From contig JAQFVV010000448.1 of NCBI GenBank assembly GCA_028023455.1, positions 62,001-126,000 on the forward strand: a stretch of 64,000 nucleotides of DNA, written 5' to 3'. The notes beneath the pieces were generated by a model, which made no database searches, had not been told where the DNA came from, and saw only the letters and a list, made by a program, of their open reading frames with translations. Made by a program: the position numbers and the translations under genes. Each line of letters begins with the position of its first letter. Position 1 is the first letter of the stretch. The stretch is from Epiperipatus broadwayi. Taxonomy: Eukaryota > Onychophora > Udeonychophora > Euonychophora > Peripatidae. Shown piece by piece: positions 48,782 to 61,200 of the stretch.

Positions 48782-51354
48782 TTCTACCTGATGACATGAA
48801 ATTTTGGCAACCACTTGAAAACATTCTTGCAACTTATTTAAATTGTTTTAGTAGCAGTTTTGCTATTGGTGTTTATATCATTATACCATCATAGATTAAA
48901 GTATAAATATTGCAACATTTTATGTCATACTCATGATCCAGATGTGGTAAGAACCTTATTTTTGTGGAGAATAACTAAATGACATTGTTATGTGACATGT
49001 TGAGTGATCATATGACACTTTCTTGGAGAGGAAACCAATGACATTGTAATTGGGATTCACTGTATATATGTGTATGTTGAAAAATAGTGTACAAGTATAC
49101 ACTAGAATATTTTGTTGTACTTTAAAGTATTAGACCAACTTTAAATAAAAAAACTTTTTTACATAATTTTTAAAATTTGTTTTAACATTCGCATAATTTT
49201 TATTAAGCCATAAGTGAGAAAAAAGAATTATTGGAATAATATTTAATTTTATCAATAGTTGATTCCAATTAGAAGAAATAAAAAAGAATAAAAAACATAT
49301 TAGTTTGTTCAATTGCACTGAATACTCTTATCTTTTTGGCAGGCTCAAAGTTTCATTGAATTTCCCAACACTAAAATAAATTTATCAAACTTTTTAATCA
49401 TTAAAAATCATACCAAATAATCAGACATTATTTCATTTTTTTTAAACATTATGATAACTTTCTAACAGTAATAGCAAAAAGCGGGAAAATTTTAATGTCA
49501 ATTCAAAGAAAACAAAAAATATTTTACACATTAAATCTTAATTAAATGGAATCTTACCTAATATACTTTTTTTTTCTTTCATTAACAACTTATTACCTGA
49601 AAATATATTTTTTCTATTATTTTTTTAGTTTATTTGAATTTATCTTCAAGTGTATAATTTTCATCTACTGATTATATCTTACATGATTTTTACTAATACT
49701 TATGTCAAACCACATTTTGATGATAGTTGACAACATTATTTCAATCTGCACAAAAGGCAAAACAGATTATCCCTGTATATCATATTAAAAGTTTTATGAT
49801 TCAAATAATCATCAGAAATAATCTAATGTCTACTAATAATAATATATAAATACATTTTGTCTAAAAATAATATAAAGATGGGTATTACTAGTTATTATGT
49901 AATAGTCAGAAACCAAATTTGCACTGTTTTTACATGAATTCAATCTCCATTTATCACAAGTTCAATGTTAATTATTTCTAGACTTAATCAACAATGAATT
50001 ACAGATTTTTATTGGAAAAAAATTATTAATTTTTGAATCTAAAATCATATTTCATAAATATTGAATTGTTTTAAACATATAATGTTTCAATTATTAATCA
50101 GAGTCGATGATCTTTTCTTTTTGTAATAAATATTGAAAATATCTATTATGTTAAGGAATCAATCTGGCAGTAATTCTTCAATGTTTACAATTCATAATTT
50201 TTAATAGTTATAATATGTGTGTATATGTGAATGCACACATCTGAATATATATATTATCAGAAATTATATTTAGCAAGTTCTTGCTTCAGTCAACTATTAA
50301 ATGTCAAAGAGAGGCATTGGCAACTTTTCAACAGTTAAGCGAACTACAATTTGATAAAATAATTTATAAAAAACCACAAATCTCTTTATATAATTATAAA
50401 ATTTTATGTTAAGACATATTTTTAGGTTTTGCAAATGTGATTTAATATACATTAAATTATTAATTTGAAAAAGTGAAATATTTAAATGTTTATCCCCATA
50501 AATAGTACTTTGGTACATCTACAGTATTTATACTGGATTATAGTATATAAATATACATGCTTATATTAGGACTAAAAATTTCATTCCAAAAATAATGTCA
50601 TAAAAATGGTCAAGTATATACCTAAAAATACAACTATTAAGAGGAAAGTATGTACATATATGATTTGTCTAGATAAATAATGCTTAATTTTTCGTAACTA
50701 TAACCCTCAATTACCCATGCTATTGAATATGAACACCACATAATTTTCAAATTGTCTTCGAAAATTATTGAAAATGATCATTATCGTTATAAAGATGTAG
50801 TAGTAATCAAATTTATTTAGCATTAAAAAATGTCTGAGCTAAAGTGACAGTTAATTATTCACTCCAATAATCATGATCCAAAATAACTGATCATTAATAT
50901 ATATTTTTTTTACAAAATAAGATGAAATTTTTTGCAGATATTAAAGCCACTTAAAACATCTTTTTTTTATTAAAATGGTGAAGCAATTAAATGTGTATAC
51001 ATATATATTCATACATAGATGCACCATTTTATATGTAACAGAATAGTTTGGAATAATGATAATTCAATGATAAGAAGCTAGTAACAATGTTCATTCATTT
51101 AGTCTCAATTTTGATAGCCATCTACAAAATTATGCACCAAACAAATATTAAAATTTTTAAATATAATTTTTACAAGCTAAATATCTGGACTAATTGATGA
51201 GTGCTGATTCAGCACGAAATACATTTATTGGTGATTATTTATCTTTTCTACATGTGTGTGGTCATGTGTATCAGTAATATGAGATAGTGTGGGTAGGGTG
51301 AAAGTTGCTCAAAAGTCTGAGTTCAAATCCCCTATATTTACAACTATAATTATT

Positions 51355-51602
51355 TAAATAAGCATTTATTTTATATAGCGTCTGTATATAATTGTATTAC
51401 ATTCAAATATCAGCCTTTCAAGCTAATTGTGCAAACGCTTTGCGAGGGTACTCATATATAAATATTTGAGTTGTAGGAATAAGAGGATTCCTTTTATTTC
51501 TGCATAAATGCTATATCTTGTATTGGTGAGAAAGTGTTCATTTATTATTAACACTCACAAAGCGTTTGCACAATTAACTTGAAAGGCTGATATTTGAATG
51601 TA
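51355..51602. mobile_element. Fold-back retro-insertion, copy 2
   Basis: Same family as 21627-21801: starts AAATAAGCATTTATTT, has arms with CAGCCTTTCAAGCTAATTGTG and its complement, and ATTCATTTATTATTAACACTC-type spacer. AACTATAATTATT flanks it on both sides (51342-51354 and about 51603-51615). It carries about 75 bases more in the centre than copy 1. Confidence 0.75.
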
Positions 51603-51836
51603 ACTATAATTATTGTTATATTTATCTAAATAAACTGAAAAATCTCCTTTGTACTAAGTTCTCATAGATATGGGTTTATTTTCAAAGCTGTAGACTTTTT
51701 TAGTGCTTTATTTAAATTTGTCTTGCTTATTTTCTTATGCGAATGTGAGTATTAATAATTGATAATCCACAGTATTAGTTAAAAAGATTAAGTTTTTTCC
51801 CCAATGCAAGCAGATTAATCCAAAGCAAAAGTAGGG

Positions 51837-52029
51837 AAGGTCCACTATACAGAAACATTAAACAATTGTAACTATTTTACAGGTTAGCACTGCTTTCTAC
51901 CAGACTGGTAATATTCATAGCACAAAGATTTATCTGTCTTTGTGTTATGAATATAACTGGCCTGGTCAAAAGCAGTGCTAAGCTGTAAAATAGTTACAAT
52001 TGTTTAATCTTTCCTGTATAGTGGATCTT
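51837..52029. repeat. Fold-back, 193 bp
   Basis: Arms AGGTCCACTATACAG...GCAGTGCT and their complement surround a centre with AAAGATTTATCTGTCTTT. The inner arm, read outward, has CTGGT, AAAGCAGTGCTAAG, CTGT and AAAATAGTT, an order that recalls a hammerhead but lacks a proper core. Confidence 0.8.
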
Positions 52030-53030
52030 CTGAATTAATTGCATTACAAACTAATAAGGAATGAATTAAAACCTATTGAATTACAAAGCAAGAGTATCAT
52101 ATTAGATTAACTATCCCATTAGACCTGAATAGCTGATCCATATTTATCACATCCTTTATTTTTGTATGATTTTAATTAAACTATTCAGAGAGTTGGATGT
52201 CTTATTTTAGCTACCCTCCCACTCTCTAGCTTGGCATTAGTTGAAAACCACTAATATTAACTAAAAACAATTCTAATGTTAACTGACAAATTCTCTCACA
52301 TAAACTGAAATAATTTATTTTGTTTTGTGATTTATAAGTATGCCAGAAAATTCATTTTAACACAAATATTTTTTTCCAAATGTTTTTCATAGTGTTTCAG
52401 ATTTATTAACTAATTAATTTAATAATCTGCCTTAAACTGGTAATAGAAAGCCGTTTATACATATTACTAAAACTAATAGGATTTATCAAAAAATATTTAA
52501 AATAGTTTGCATTCTTTTATAAGTTTAAATTATTTAAGTGTATAGTATTCAAAGCAAATGCATTTTTTTTAATTTCTTGAGTTTGACAAAATTTTAATCA
52601 CATTTTTTTTTACTTCTTTTTTAAATATATATATATACACTTACAAGATCTAAACATAATAGTATAAAGAAAGATTTTCAGAAGCAGTAAAAAATTTTAA
52701 AAAATTTACAAATTATTAAGTAATTCTGGAACTGATGATTTTGTTTATTTATATAAATGTGAAAAAATATGACCAAAAACAGCATACAAACTTTTTCTGT
52801 ATTTTTGTGGCTTAGCATTTGCTATAAAAGAAATCTTATTTTTCATACATTATAAATATTATTTTTATATTATATTCCAAGATACTTAAGACTGGCTTAC
52901 ATAATTCAATGTAGGGACAAAAGATACTATGGCTGCTCTTATCTTTTCAAAGACTCTATCTTGCATCTTGGATTGAGAGTTTCCCAACATTCAACAAAAA
53001 CAATGCTGACTGAATGTAATAGTATGGAGG

Positions 53031-53130
53031 TTTTTTTCATGTGTCAAAGCACTGGACAGGAAGTGAACCCGTGAACCCAGGACAACTGCTTGTAAGGCAG
53101 CTGTGCTGACCACTTGACCACCAATGCAGG
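53031..53130 (-). mobile_element. tRNA-Gly-derived SINE, fullest copy
   Basis: The minus strand gives TGCATTGGTGGTCAAGTGGT, CAGCACAGCTGCCTTACAAG (TAC at the anticodon), CAGTTGTCCTGGGTTCACGG, CCTGTCCAGTGCTTTGACAC, ATG and an A run. All parts of the family are present: tRNA body, the short CTTTGACACATG tail, then poly-A. No LINE-derived tail is seen. Confidence 0.85.
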
Positions 53131-53910
53131 ATTGATTGCTTCTCTTTAAAAAATTTTTAAAAAAATAAACATGTACTGGCATCAAATTTTAAGTAAGGGT
53201 AACATACTTTCTTTAAATAAATAATAATGTAGTAGATTTTGGTTTAGTAACAAGATGATTTTGTTTGTCCTGTGATATGGTATATTATGTTTTTTAGAAA
53301 ATAATAATTCACTCTATTATTTCATTTTATAACCATCATTGTAAACTTAAAAAAATCAATGGATAGTAGATACCAGTGCCTGATCTACATCCTTATATGA
53401 AAACTGGTCAATGCTTGTAGATATGGGGTTAACATTTATACCCATTAATTATTCAAGTTTTCAGTACTTAACTCTGGATCCAGTAAGGAAAATAGAATAA
53501 ATAGCAGCTTTTAAAAGCATGAGTTGATGTCCATGGAGAATGGCTATTTATTAGTATAAAATTTATTATTTCCTGATAATTCATACTATTTTTGTTATGT
53601 TAACCTCTTTTAAATGTTCTTAAAATTAGAAAAACATTTATAATAAAAACAATATTATTTTCATTTATTATTAATATATTAAATCTTTTGTCGAAATTTA
53701 AAATAAAGTCAAACGAATTAAAAATGAACTAAATGAAAATAAGATCATAAATCAAAGCTAGATGTAAGAGAAAATATTTAATTGCTTTTCCAAAATCAAT
53801 ATACCAATTGTGAATAATGCTCAATTGATATTTACATTAAATTAAGGATAATTATCTCAACAGAAACTCTCTGTCTAGATGTTTATGTTAATTTACAAGC
53901 AAATGAAATT

Positions 53911-53931
53911 CTTTGTGTGTGTGTGTGTGTG
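53911..53931. repeat. (GT)n microsatellite
   Basis: About ten GT units in a row. Confidence 0.9.
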
Positions 53932-53971
53932 TTATAAATTAAAATAATGTAGATAGTGAATTTTGATAGTT

Positions 53972-55110
53972 GTTTTTTCTCAGTGATGAAATATTTATTC
54001 ATCAAAAAAACAGATACAGAAAAATAAATGAAATTACAGGAGCAACATGGTAAGAGGGGAAGAATACATATAAAAAGGGAATGAGAAATGGAGAGGGGAA
54101 ATGTGTAGTTCAGGCTGTTCAGAAATGCATGTCTTTGTGATTGAGTCCTATGAGAGAGGCTGAGAGGATGGGAGTTGGAGGATTGCCCAAGTGTCTGTGA
54201 GGAGTGGAGGTGGGGCTAGTTTGGTATCTCGGGTTTTGAGAGTGAAAATTAGGTCCAAGAGCTTTTGATTGACTGAAGGTGCTCTCTGGTCAAGGATAAT
54301 GGCACATCGGAGCAACCAGAGAGCATAGATGAGAAAAACTGATAGTCTAATAGCTGCGAAGTCCCCTGTTTCTATGGATTCTTGGGGGTTGAAGATGATA
54401 TTCCTGTGTGAGGAAAGGCAGGAGTTGATGACATTTCTCATGCCAAGCAGAAAAGGACATTTAAGTAGGAAGTGGTGGAGGGTTTCATTGTTAGTTTTAC
54501 AGAGCTGGCATATGGAAGAGATCTTGGTGAAACCTCTATGATTGATCAAAAATTGATTTGTGGGAAGGAAGTGAAAATTGATTTTGAAGAGGAAATTGAG
54601 GAATTTTGCCTCAAGGGACCACTTTTTGAATTTGTAGATTAATTGAGCATTGGTAAGTTCGAGAAATGTAGGGAACACAGTGGAGAAATCTGCGTCTGAT
54701 TGAAAACCTCCCAATACTTTAGTTTGCTGCTGATGGATGGTATAACACAGCCAGCCTTTTGTAGGATGTTGGCAATGAGTGAGGTCCATGACCTAGACCT
54801 GCCACTGGGAGGAGGAGTGTTGGTGGGTGTGATAATGATATGCACAAGATTGGCAGGGACGTGAATTAGGAGTGTGAAGATAATGTTGTGAGATCTCTGG
54901 ATCAGAAGAGTGTCGATGGAGTGCAGGCCCAACCCATTGAGGTTTTTAGGAAAACAAGTTCTTTTTAGGCTGATGGCCACCACCTTTCTGCCCCAGAGAA
55001 AATGGGTGGAAAGGGAGTTGATTTTGGATATAAAGGAATGTGTAGGTAGAACAATGGTGAGATAGTATGCTATTTTAGAAAATGCTAGAAGATTGAGGAG
55101 GATAAATGCA
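53972..55110 (-). mobile_element. 5'-truncated LINE, end of reverse transcriptase with zinc-binding tail
   Basis: The minus strand encodes the thumb and C-terminal part of a LINE protein in two frames. Upstream (55100-54640): FLWGRKVVAISLKRTCFPKN, NGLGLHSIDTLLIQRS. Downstream (54789-54148): CQLCKTNNETLHHFLLKCPF, the CCHC pattern of the zf-RVT domain, then YALWLLRCAIILDQ. It ends in a GC-rich UTR and the same 3' terminus as 12237-12702 (ATCAAAAAAA on the plus strand). One frameshift near 54650-54790. Catalytic RT motifs are missing because of the truncation near 55110. Confidence 0.88.
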
Positions 55111-55504
55111 TTATAAAATAAATGACGTGACTAAAATGTATACTTAAATTTTATAAGACATCCAAAACTGAAATGCCTGGCCTATATAAAATTCTTTTGT
55201 AAATTAATTTAATATACGAATTTTTTTCCTACAGTACAGGCTTTTTTATACCTGCACTCCAATATGTAATATATATAGGGGGTCTGAACTCAGACTTTCA
55301 CATGATCCTCAACTATCCATGCTATCTCATACTGCTGACACACTTTATCACACACATGTCGACAAGTTTTTTAATAAACTGATTAAAAATATTAGCAAAC
55401 ACTGATAAATTATTACCAAAAATAATCAAACATTATGTGTTTAAAAAATGAGACAATCTATGAACACAGAATATAAATAAAATTCAAAAAAGAAAATCAC
55501 TTAC

Positions 55505-55555
55505 CAAAATAAATAATGTTACTTTTCCTTTAATTGTTGTTATAAAACTTTTATC
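55505..55555 (-). CDS. ENPP: ENPP-family protein, small exon for cytoplasmic tail and start of membrane helix
   Basis: A 51-nt exon follows a run of 18 T and AG (acceptor at 55556-55557) and ends TTTTG|GTAAGT, a consensus donor. Its 17 codons are open in phase 0 on both sides: DKSFITTIKGK then VTLFIL. The next exon (22597-23039) also begins in phase 0 and continues the helix with MAVIAAGFFFGG, giving about 21 hydrophobic residues flanked by Lys on both sides. Alone this exon would be too small to trust. The splice sites, the phase and the completed helix together make it convincing. It implies a short cytoplasmic N-terminus and a type II topology. A chance match cannot be fully ruled out without transcript data. 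Confidence 0.75.
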
Positions 55556-55773
55556 CTAAAAAAAAAAAAAAAAACGTTATATATAATAAATTTTCACAGA
55601 ATTTATATCATGAAACTATAAAAAGAATTTTCATGTATTTTGCTAGAGAATGTCAATTATAATGTAAACAAATAAACACCAATAATAATTGACATTGTAA
55701 ACTGAAATCATACCATCCAAAATAATAGTATCTATCTGATTCTATTTTAAATTTAAAACTTATTAGTTTAGAT

Positions 55774-56167
55774 TAGTGATTTTCAAACTTTGTTGAGTCA
55801 CAGAAACTTTAAATCTCTTTTAATTGTTTTATGGAAACACATTATATTAATACAAGATTCATATCCATTAAGTTTTGAAAATCAGCTATCTTGCATGACC
55901 AAATTTTACAGACATCTGATTAAGTGGGATTATGTTGCTCATAAATACAATTTTATTGCACAATAGATACAAATACTATTTTTCTGCATAATAATAGATA
56001 ATATTTATAAAAATAAAAATAAATGATTATAAAATAATTTACCACTTTTTAATTTTTCAGGTTTTTTTTTTTTTTTAAATTGTTTTAAATTTTGATTCTG
56101 ATGTGTGGCACTCTTGAAGAAGTTATGAAATACCCCAGGGTTTCTTAGATCAATTTGAAAACCATTG
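55774..56167. mobile_element. Old MITE, probably hAT-like
   Basis: The left end TAGTGATTTTCAAACTTTG and the right end (reverse complement) CAATGGTTTTCAAATTGATC are similar inverted ends. The flanking octamers GTTTAGAT and CTCTAAAT agree at five of eight positions. The inner right part has a GC-richer phrase, ACCCCAGGGTTTCTTAGATC-like. No transposase. Confidence 0.55.
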
Positions 56168-56384
56168 CTCTAAATTATGTAAGTGAATTAAGTTCAACAT
56201 AAATACTGCATGAAAACTTAAAGTATCACAAGTTATCAAATATATATTGTAACAGGATAGGGGATTGGGTGGTGGAAGGAAAAGAAGGTTGTACCTGGGG
56301 TGATGGCAAATCATCATCACTCCCAGTCAATTTAAAATGAAATATCAAATTAATTATTAATGTTTAATACTCATAAATATATAT

Positions 56385-56473
56385 ATATAAGAAATTTTAT
56401 ATATAAGAGCATGCTGAGGGATCACCAGCTAACTCCTTAGAGCAACTAAAAGCATAATTAATTAACCATCAAC
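56385..56473 (+). repeat. Direct repeat, left copy (partner at 57768)
   Basis: AAGAAATTTTATATA, then TCCTTAGAGCAACTAAAAGC, ATAATTAATTAACCATCAAC. The partner is 1.38 kb away in the same orientation, so the two could be terminal repeats of an old element, but no coding motif lies between. Confidence 0.7.
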
Positions 56474-57305
56474 CAGCATTTAAAGTCACATGACACTGTG
56501 AATGGTTTACAGATATATATCAGCATCACTAATACATAAAAAAAACCAGAGGATATAGAGTTGAGACTTACGAAAAATAAAATAAGTTCAAATCTATATT
56601 TTATTCTCATTTCCAGATCCCAGATGTATTGTACCATTTATTTTTATATGATACAAGTTAGCATTGTTATTATTTAAATGTAAAATGTAAAAAAAAAATT
56701 GTCAATGGATGAAATTTAGTTTTTTTTTAGTTAATATAATTTATTTTAAATAATACAATGAAAAGTATTTATGTTTAAAATTAACTATTTAATTAAAGTT
56801 AAAACTGGAAATAATCTAAGTGCATACAGATTGTTTATCCAGATAAATAAAAGATACTACACTAATTAAAGATGGTGGAAATAGTTTATTAAAAAAAACC
56901 TTTGTAACTAACAAATAATAATAATTATACAAGATAACAAAAACAAAAGAGAAATGTATATGTGCAGAATTTTAAAACTGACCAGAGTATAAAAGCAGAA
57001 AATAACTTGGAGCACTGGATGGAGGGACAAGAGGCTAATTGTGGTTGTCTTGTTATCACAATGGTGGTTAGATGTCTCCATTCAGGAATACTCATATGCA
57101 GAACTAAGTTTTCATGCAGGAGTGGAAACCAGAGTGTTTGGGACACCTTTCATCATGAAGAGGTGACTCCAAAAAGCCGTTGAGCCCAGCTTAGAATAAA
57201 CCAGAAACATAAAAGATGTTGACAGTGATTAAAATCAAAGGTCATGACCTCTTCAACCCATGAAATACAGGTATGCTACAATCTACATAAATTCCTAAAA
57301 CTTAC

Positions 57306-57326
57306 TAGTAAGCTAATACTCTTCAT
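57306..57326 (-). CDS. Candidate first coding exon of the ENPP gene
   Basis: The minus strand has ATG followed by six open codons (MKSISLL) ending exactly at GTAAGT (57305-57300), in phase 0, which is what the exon at 55505 requires. The joined cytoplasmic tail would be 18 residues. A TTTAG lies three bases upstream of the ATG, so it could also be an internal 24-nt exon. A donor plus a seven-codon open frame can easily arise by chance, and the site lies between two dispersed repeats, so support is weak. Confidence 0.25.
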
Positions 57327-57767
57327 ATCCTAAATTATGTCAAATTAAGTGTTTGAAAACTAAATTTAACTACAAACTCCAACTAGAAGCTTCAAATATC
57401 AATAGAGACATTCATATCAAAGAGACATTCATTTAATCCATGGATTACTTTATAAAAGAAGTGAAATATTAATTTTAATTATTTAATATTATCTGGATGG
57501 ATATGTGTATGTTTCTTTACAGTTTTGTTAATAATTTAGCATTTAAATATTTTAATTCTTTATAATAAAATATTTCTCTTTAATATCAACTTTTCATTGT
57601 CTGTTGTTAATTTTAGTTGTTAAATTTTAATACTACAAAAGATTATTTTAAGAAATGTATAATTACTATCCTAACATGTTCATTTTAATTTACAAATGCT
57701 GGAGAAAATTCTTACATATTATTTGACAAGAAATATTAATGTGATATTTAATATCAAAAAAATGTAT

Positions 57768-57851
57768 AAGAAATTTTATATATTATAAAAACATGAGAGA
57801 TCAGCCAGGTAAGTCCTTAGAGCAACTAAAAGCATAATTAAATAACCATCA
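57768..57851 (+). repeat. Direct repeat, right copy (partner at 56385)
   Basis: Shares AAGAAATTTTATATATTA, AGTCCTTAGAGCAACTAAAA and ACCATCAACCAG with the left copy. Confidence 0.7.
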
Positions 57852-57954
57852 ACCAGAATTACAAAAAAGTATAAGTATTATTCATCATCATAAATGATTA
57901 ACAATCAAAATACATCAGAATAAAATCAACAGTCAATCTGGTGACTGTATTTGA

Positions 57955-58290
57955 ACAATAAAAAATATAAATCAACAGTCAACTGGTGACCTGAATTTGA
58001 AATGGGTCTTGTGTAGACTAGGTGATCTTGTGTAGACCAGGCCAACTATTTAGCCTTTGACAGCTTGGGGCAATTACTTAAACATAATTTGGATGCACAA
58101 AGTATGTGCTCATCCATAAGAAATACATAAAAATCAGAAACAATAATGCTGGGACATTAAAACATGCTGATCATCATCAATGCTCTGCCTTCTTAGTACC
58201 ATTAGTGTACTGGCCAACTATAAACTTAATTTCTAATAGGCTAAACTAAGCTCTGTTACTATTATGGTGACCAAGAGATAATGATGCAAT
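57955..58290 (+). repeat. Dispersed repeat, copy 2, with small internal duplication
   Basis: Partner of 46095-46465 on the opposite strand. Inside, ATCAACAGTCAA.CTGGTGAC occurs twice (57923 and 57970) and GTCTTGTGTAGAC.AGG twice (58007 and 58027). Confidence 0.65.
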
Positions 58291-61200
58291 ACAATTTTAA
58301 CAATTGAATTCAAGTTTATTAATAACAATTAATCAGAAAAATGATATTAAAGTCTTTAGAATATGGTTATACACATAATCTTCTGATTTTGATTAACAAC
58401 CAATAAAAAACTATCACATTGTAATTTACAATAATTATTATACAAAATTCAAATTGCCATTATGGTTTATATATATGTTCCACTAGGTTTACCTAATCCC
58501 ATTCAGCACTCAGGCATGTGGCTTGATATAAAATGAACACATTTGAAGTGACACTTAATAAAAAATTTTACATATATGTGTTGATTAATATAAAGACAAA
58601 ATTCAATTTATTACATTGTGATTTAGATATAGGCACACAGACACCATTTTACTACTACATGAATATATTTTGACATTAAAATATAAATAATTAAAATTTT
58701 CAGTTATTACATTATAATATTGTAACTTATACTAGGTTTACTCAAAACATGTATATATATATAATTGCAATAACATATTTGAATTTATCAAACTAATAAA
58801 ATTATTAAAAAAATGTCTTTCATGATTAATTCCATTTGATAAATATACATAAAATTTTATTCATGATTTTGTAGTAAGTTCTTCTCTTTATTCATTAATT
58901 TTTTTTCAATAAATGAAATTAAACAATCATTATATATTATATATCTTACTACTTTAATAATATTTTTTTTTCTTTCCTTTTCAAATAAATAAATAAAATC
59001 AGACAGAGAATTATTGTTGATTGATTAATTATAAATGTCTTTAAATCCAAAAATATCTCTTGCCTTTAAAACCTGATGGTCAACAAATTATTCTTGATTC
59101 TTTATTTTATTTAATTATAATCCAAGCAAAATTTCTTTTTAAAAAATGATTTAAAATATTATTTCCACAATCAACTCCTTGTTGAATGTAGTATAAATTT
59201 CACTAAAAGCTTTTAAAATGTCTTTTAAATGTTAATTCTGACTCTTAGATTTTCTAATTGAAGCAAAGTTATTTATTTGCATTACTCTTTTTTAAAAAAT
59301 ATAGTTTAAATTATGTAAAATAATACTGTTCTATATTATATGCCACCATCCCATGTTGCTTTTAATTATATATATTTCTAAATTAAATATAAGAAATTTC
59401 AAAATGTCTTCTAAATGAATTATTTCAAAACAACTCATTTTTGTATATACATTTATCTGTGCTTCTCTGAAAATAGATACATCAGCATATGTATACAAGT
59501 TCTTCAGCAAGCTAAGGAATTCTTGATAAGATTGGCTTATGGTCACATCAGGAAAGGTATAATTCTTGTATGTTGGCATTGATCTTCCTTCTGTCCAGGA
59601 TTGTTCCAGGCAGGCAGCTGTCTTGTCCACATTTAAGTCTATAGAGACAGAGAAGTGGGTCTTCCTTCTTTCCAGGATTGTTCACTTATCCACATTTAAG
59701 CAGGCTAGTGAATAACAGAAGTGGGTTGAGCTTCATGATTTTAAACTCCAGCATAGTAATTAGTAAACTGCAACTGAACTTAGTGTTTTTATGAAGGTTT
59801 GTGATGATGATGTTCTAGCTGTATTTTTATATTGGACTATTTCCATCATCTAATATGTGTGTTGAATGTCTTTAGAAAAGTTTAATTTTTTAGTTAAATA
59901 TTCCCAATGCATTCAACTGTTAGTAATATCACAGCAAACAAATGTTAATAATATCACAGCAAACAGGTTAGTATATGCACTAACTGTTAGTAATTGTCTC
60001 TTTGCTCTTCATGGGAGCTCTGTATAACTTCAACTCTAACTCTGCAATCACCTGTGCATCTCAAAAATATTAAAACCAACTGAAAAACAGACTTTGCAGC
60101 TTTGCCACTACTTCTCAAAAATATTACCCACCAAACTGAACATATTTTTTATCAGTTTTGAGGTGATAAAAACACCTTAACTGAAAACAGAGTTTTTTCT
60201 GTCTAATCCTTATCTTGATTAAAAACAATTTTAATCAAAAGTGACTTTTAGATTTCTACTAAACTGTCATCTACATTTTTATAAAAATAGAGAATTGTAC
60301 ACAAGCATCAATAAAAAGAGTTTCAAAAATAAATCATACTTGTTTTTTTTAATTCAAAATCAGTATACAATATTAATTTTTTATTAGATCTTTTTAAATG
60401 TTTTATTTTGTAATAAAATTTTATTTTAAATCCAGAGTTATTTAACCCTTTACTTATTATTCCAGAAATGTAGAAAATATCTACAAAAATTTATGTGTTT
60501 AATTTTACTTTTTCTTTACTTTATATATATTGCTGTGTGCCATGTAACCCAACTGATTACAATATATATATAATTATATTTCAGTGATGTATATGTTAAG
60601 TATATCTGTGGAAAAGAAATTTTATTTAAGAGTTTAAAAATATATCAATGACTGTGTTTAAAGTATTTTATTATTCACTTTAATTAAACATATTATGCAC
60701 TATTTATTTAAATAAAAGATAATTTTATAAAACTATAATTTAAAAAGATTAATGTATTTTTATAATTGTACAAAATATTTTTTATTGCAATCAATTCTGT
60801 TGTATTTAAAATATTAGTCTATAAAAAACTGATGTAATTTTATTAATTAAATTGCAAGATAATTTTCCATTGGTGCATCCAAGAATAACTTTTTGATATT
60901 CTCAGATCATGTACTTAGATCTGATCATCATTTTTAAAATGAAAAATACTAAATTTTAAGCTTATAAAAATGACTTAATTGCATAGATTTTTCTCCCAAG
61001 AGGCAGACACTGATTCTAATAAGTAATTTGTTTCTTTATCACTTCATCAAATATGAGTAGGAATACTTTGCAAACCATCAATTGCGGCAATAAATTATCA
61101 TTTCTGCAACTTTGTACAGACCTTTATGTTTAAAACTGAGTGCCAAAAATGGAAAAAATCGTCTATTTTTTTTTCTCAAATCTTAAATAAATTGCAGAAA

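Larger units (their letters stand above)
23040..55504 (-). other. ENPP intron (about 32.5 kb)
   Basis: The intron runs from GTAAGT at 55504 to TTTCAG at 23040 in gene direction, joining two phase-0 boundaries. It contains the Penelope cluster, the gypsy element, the tandem array and the other repeats listed here. Stretches without a recognisable feature are 24041-25047, 25519-26196, 35976-36847, 36938-38989, 40541-42899, 44201-46094, 46466-48280, 48790-51341, 52030-53030, 53131-53971 and 55111-55504; all are AT-rich. Confidence 0.7.

Noticed and set aside
48262-48791. Overlapping open frames on both strands near 48.5 kb
   Set aside because: They lie inside a 493-bp hAT MITE with clear ends and carry no transposase motif.
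56925-57183. 73-codon open frames on both strands
   Set aside because: They overlap each other, lie between two direct repeats and show no domain. Probably part of an old repeat.
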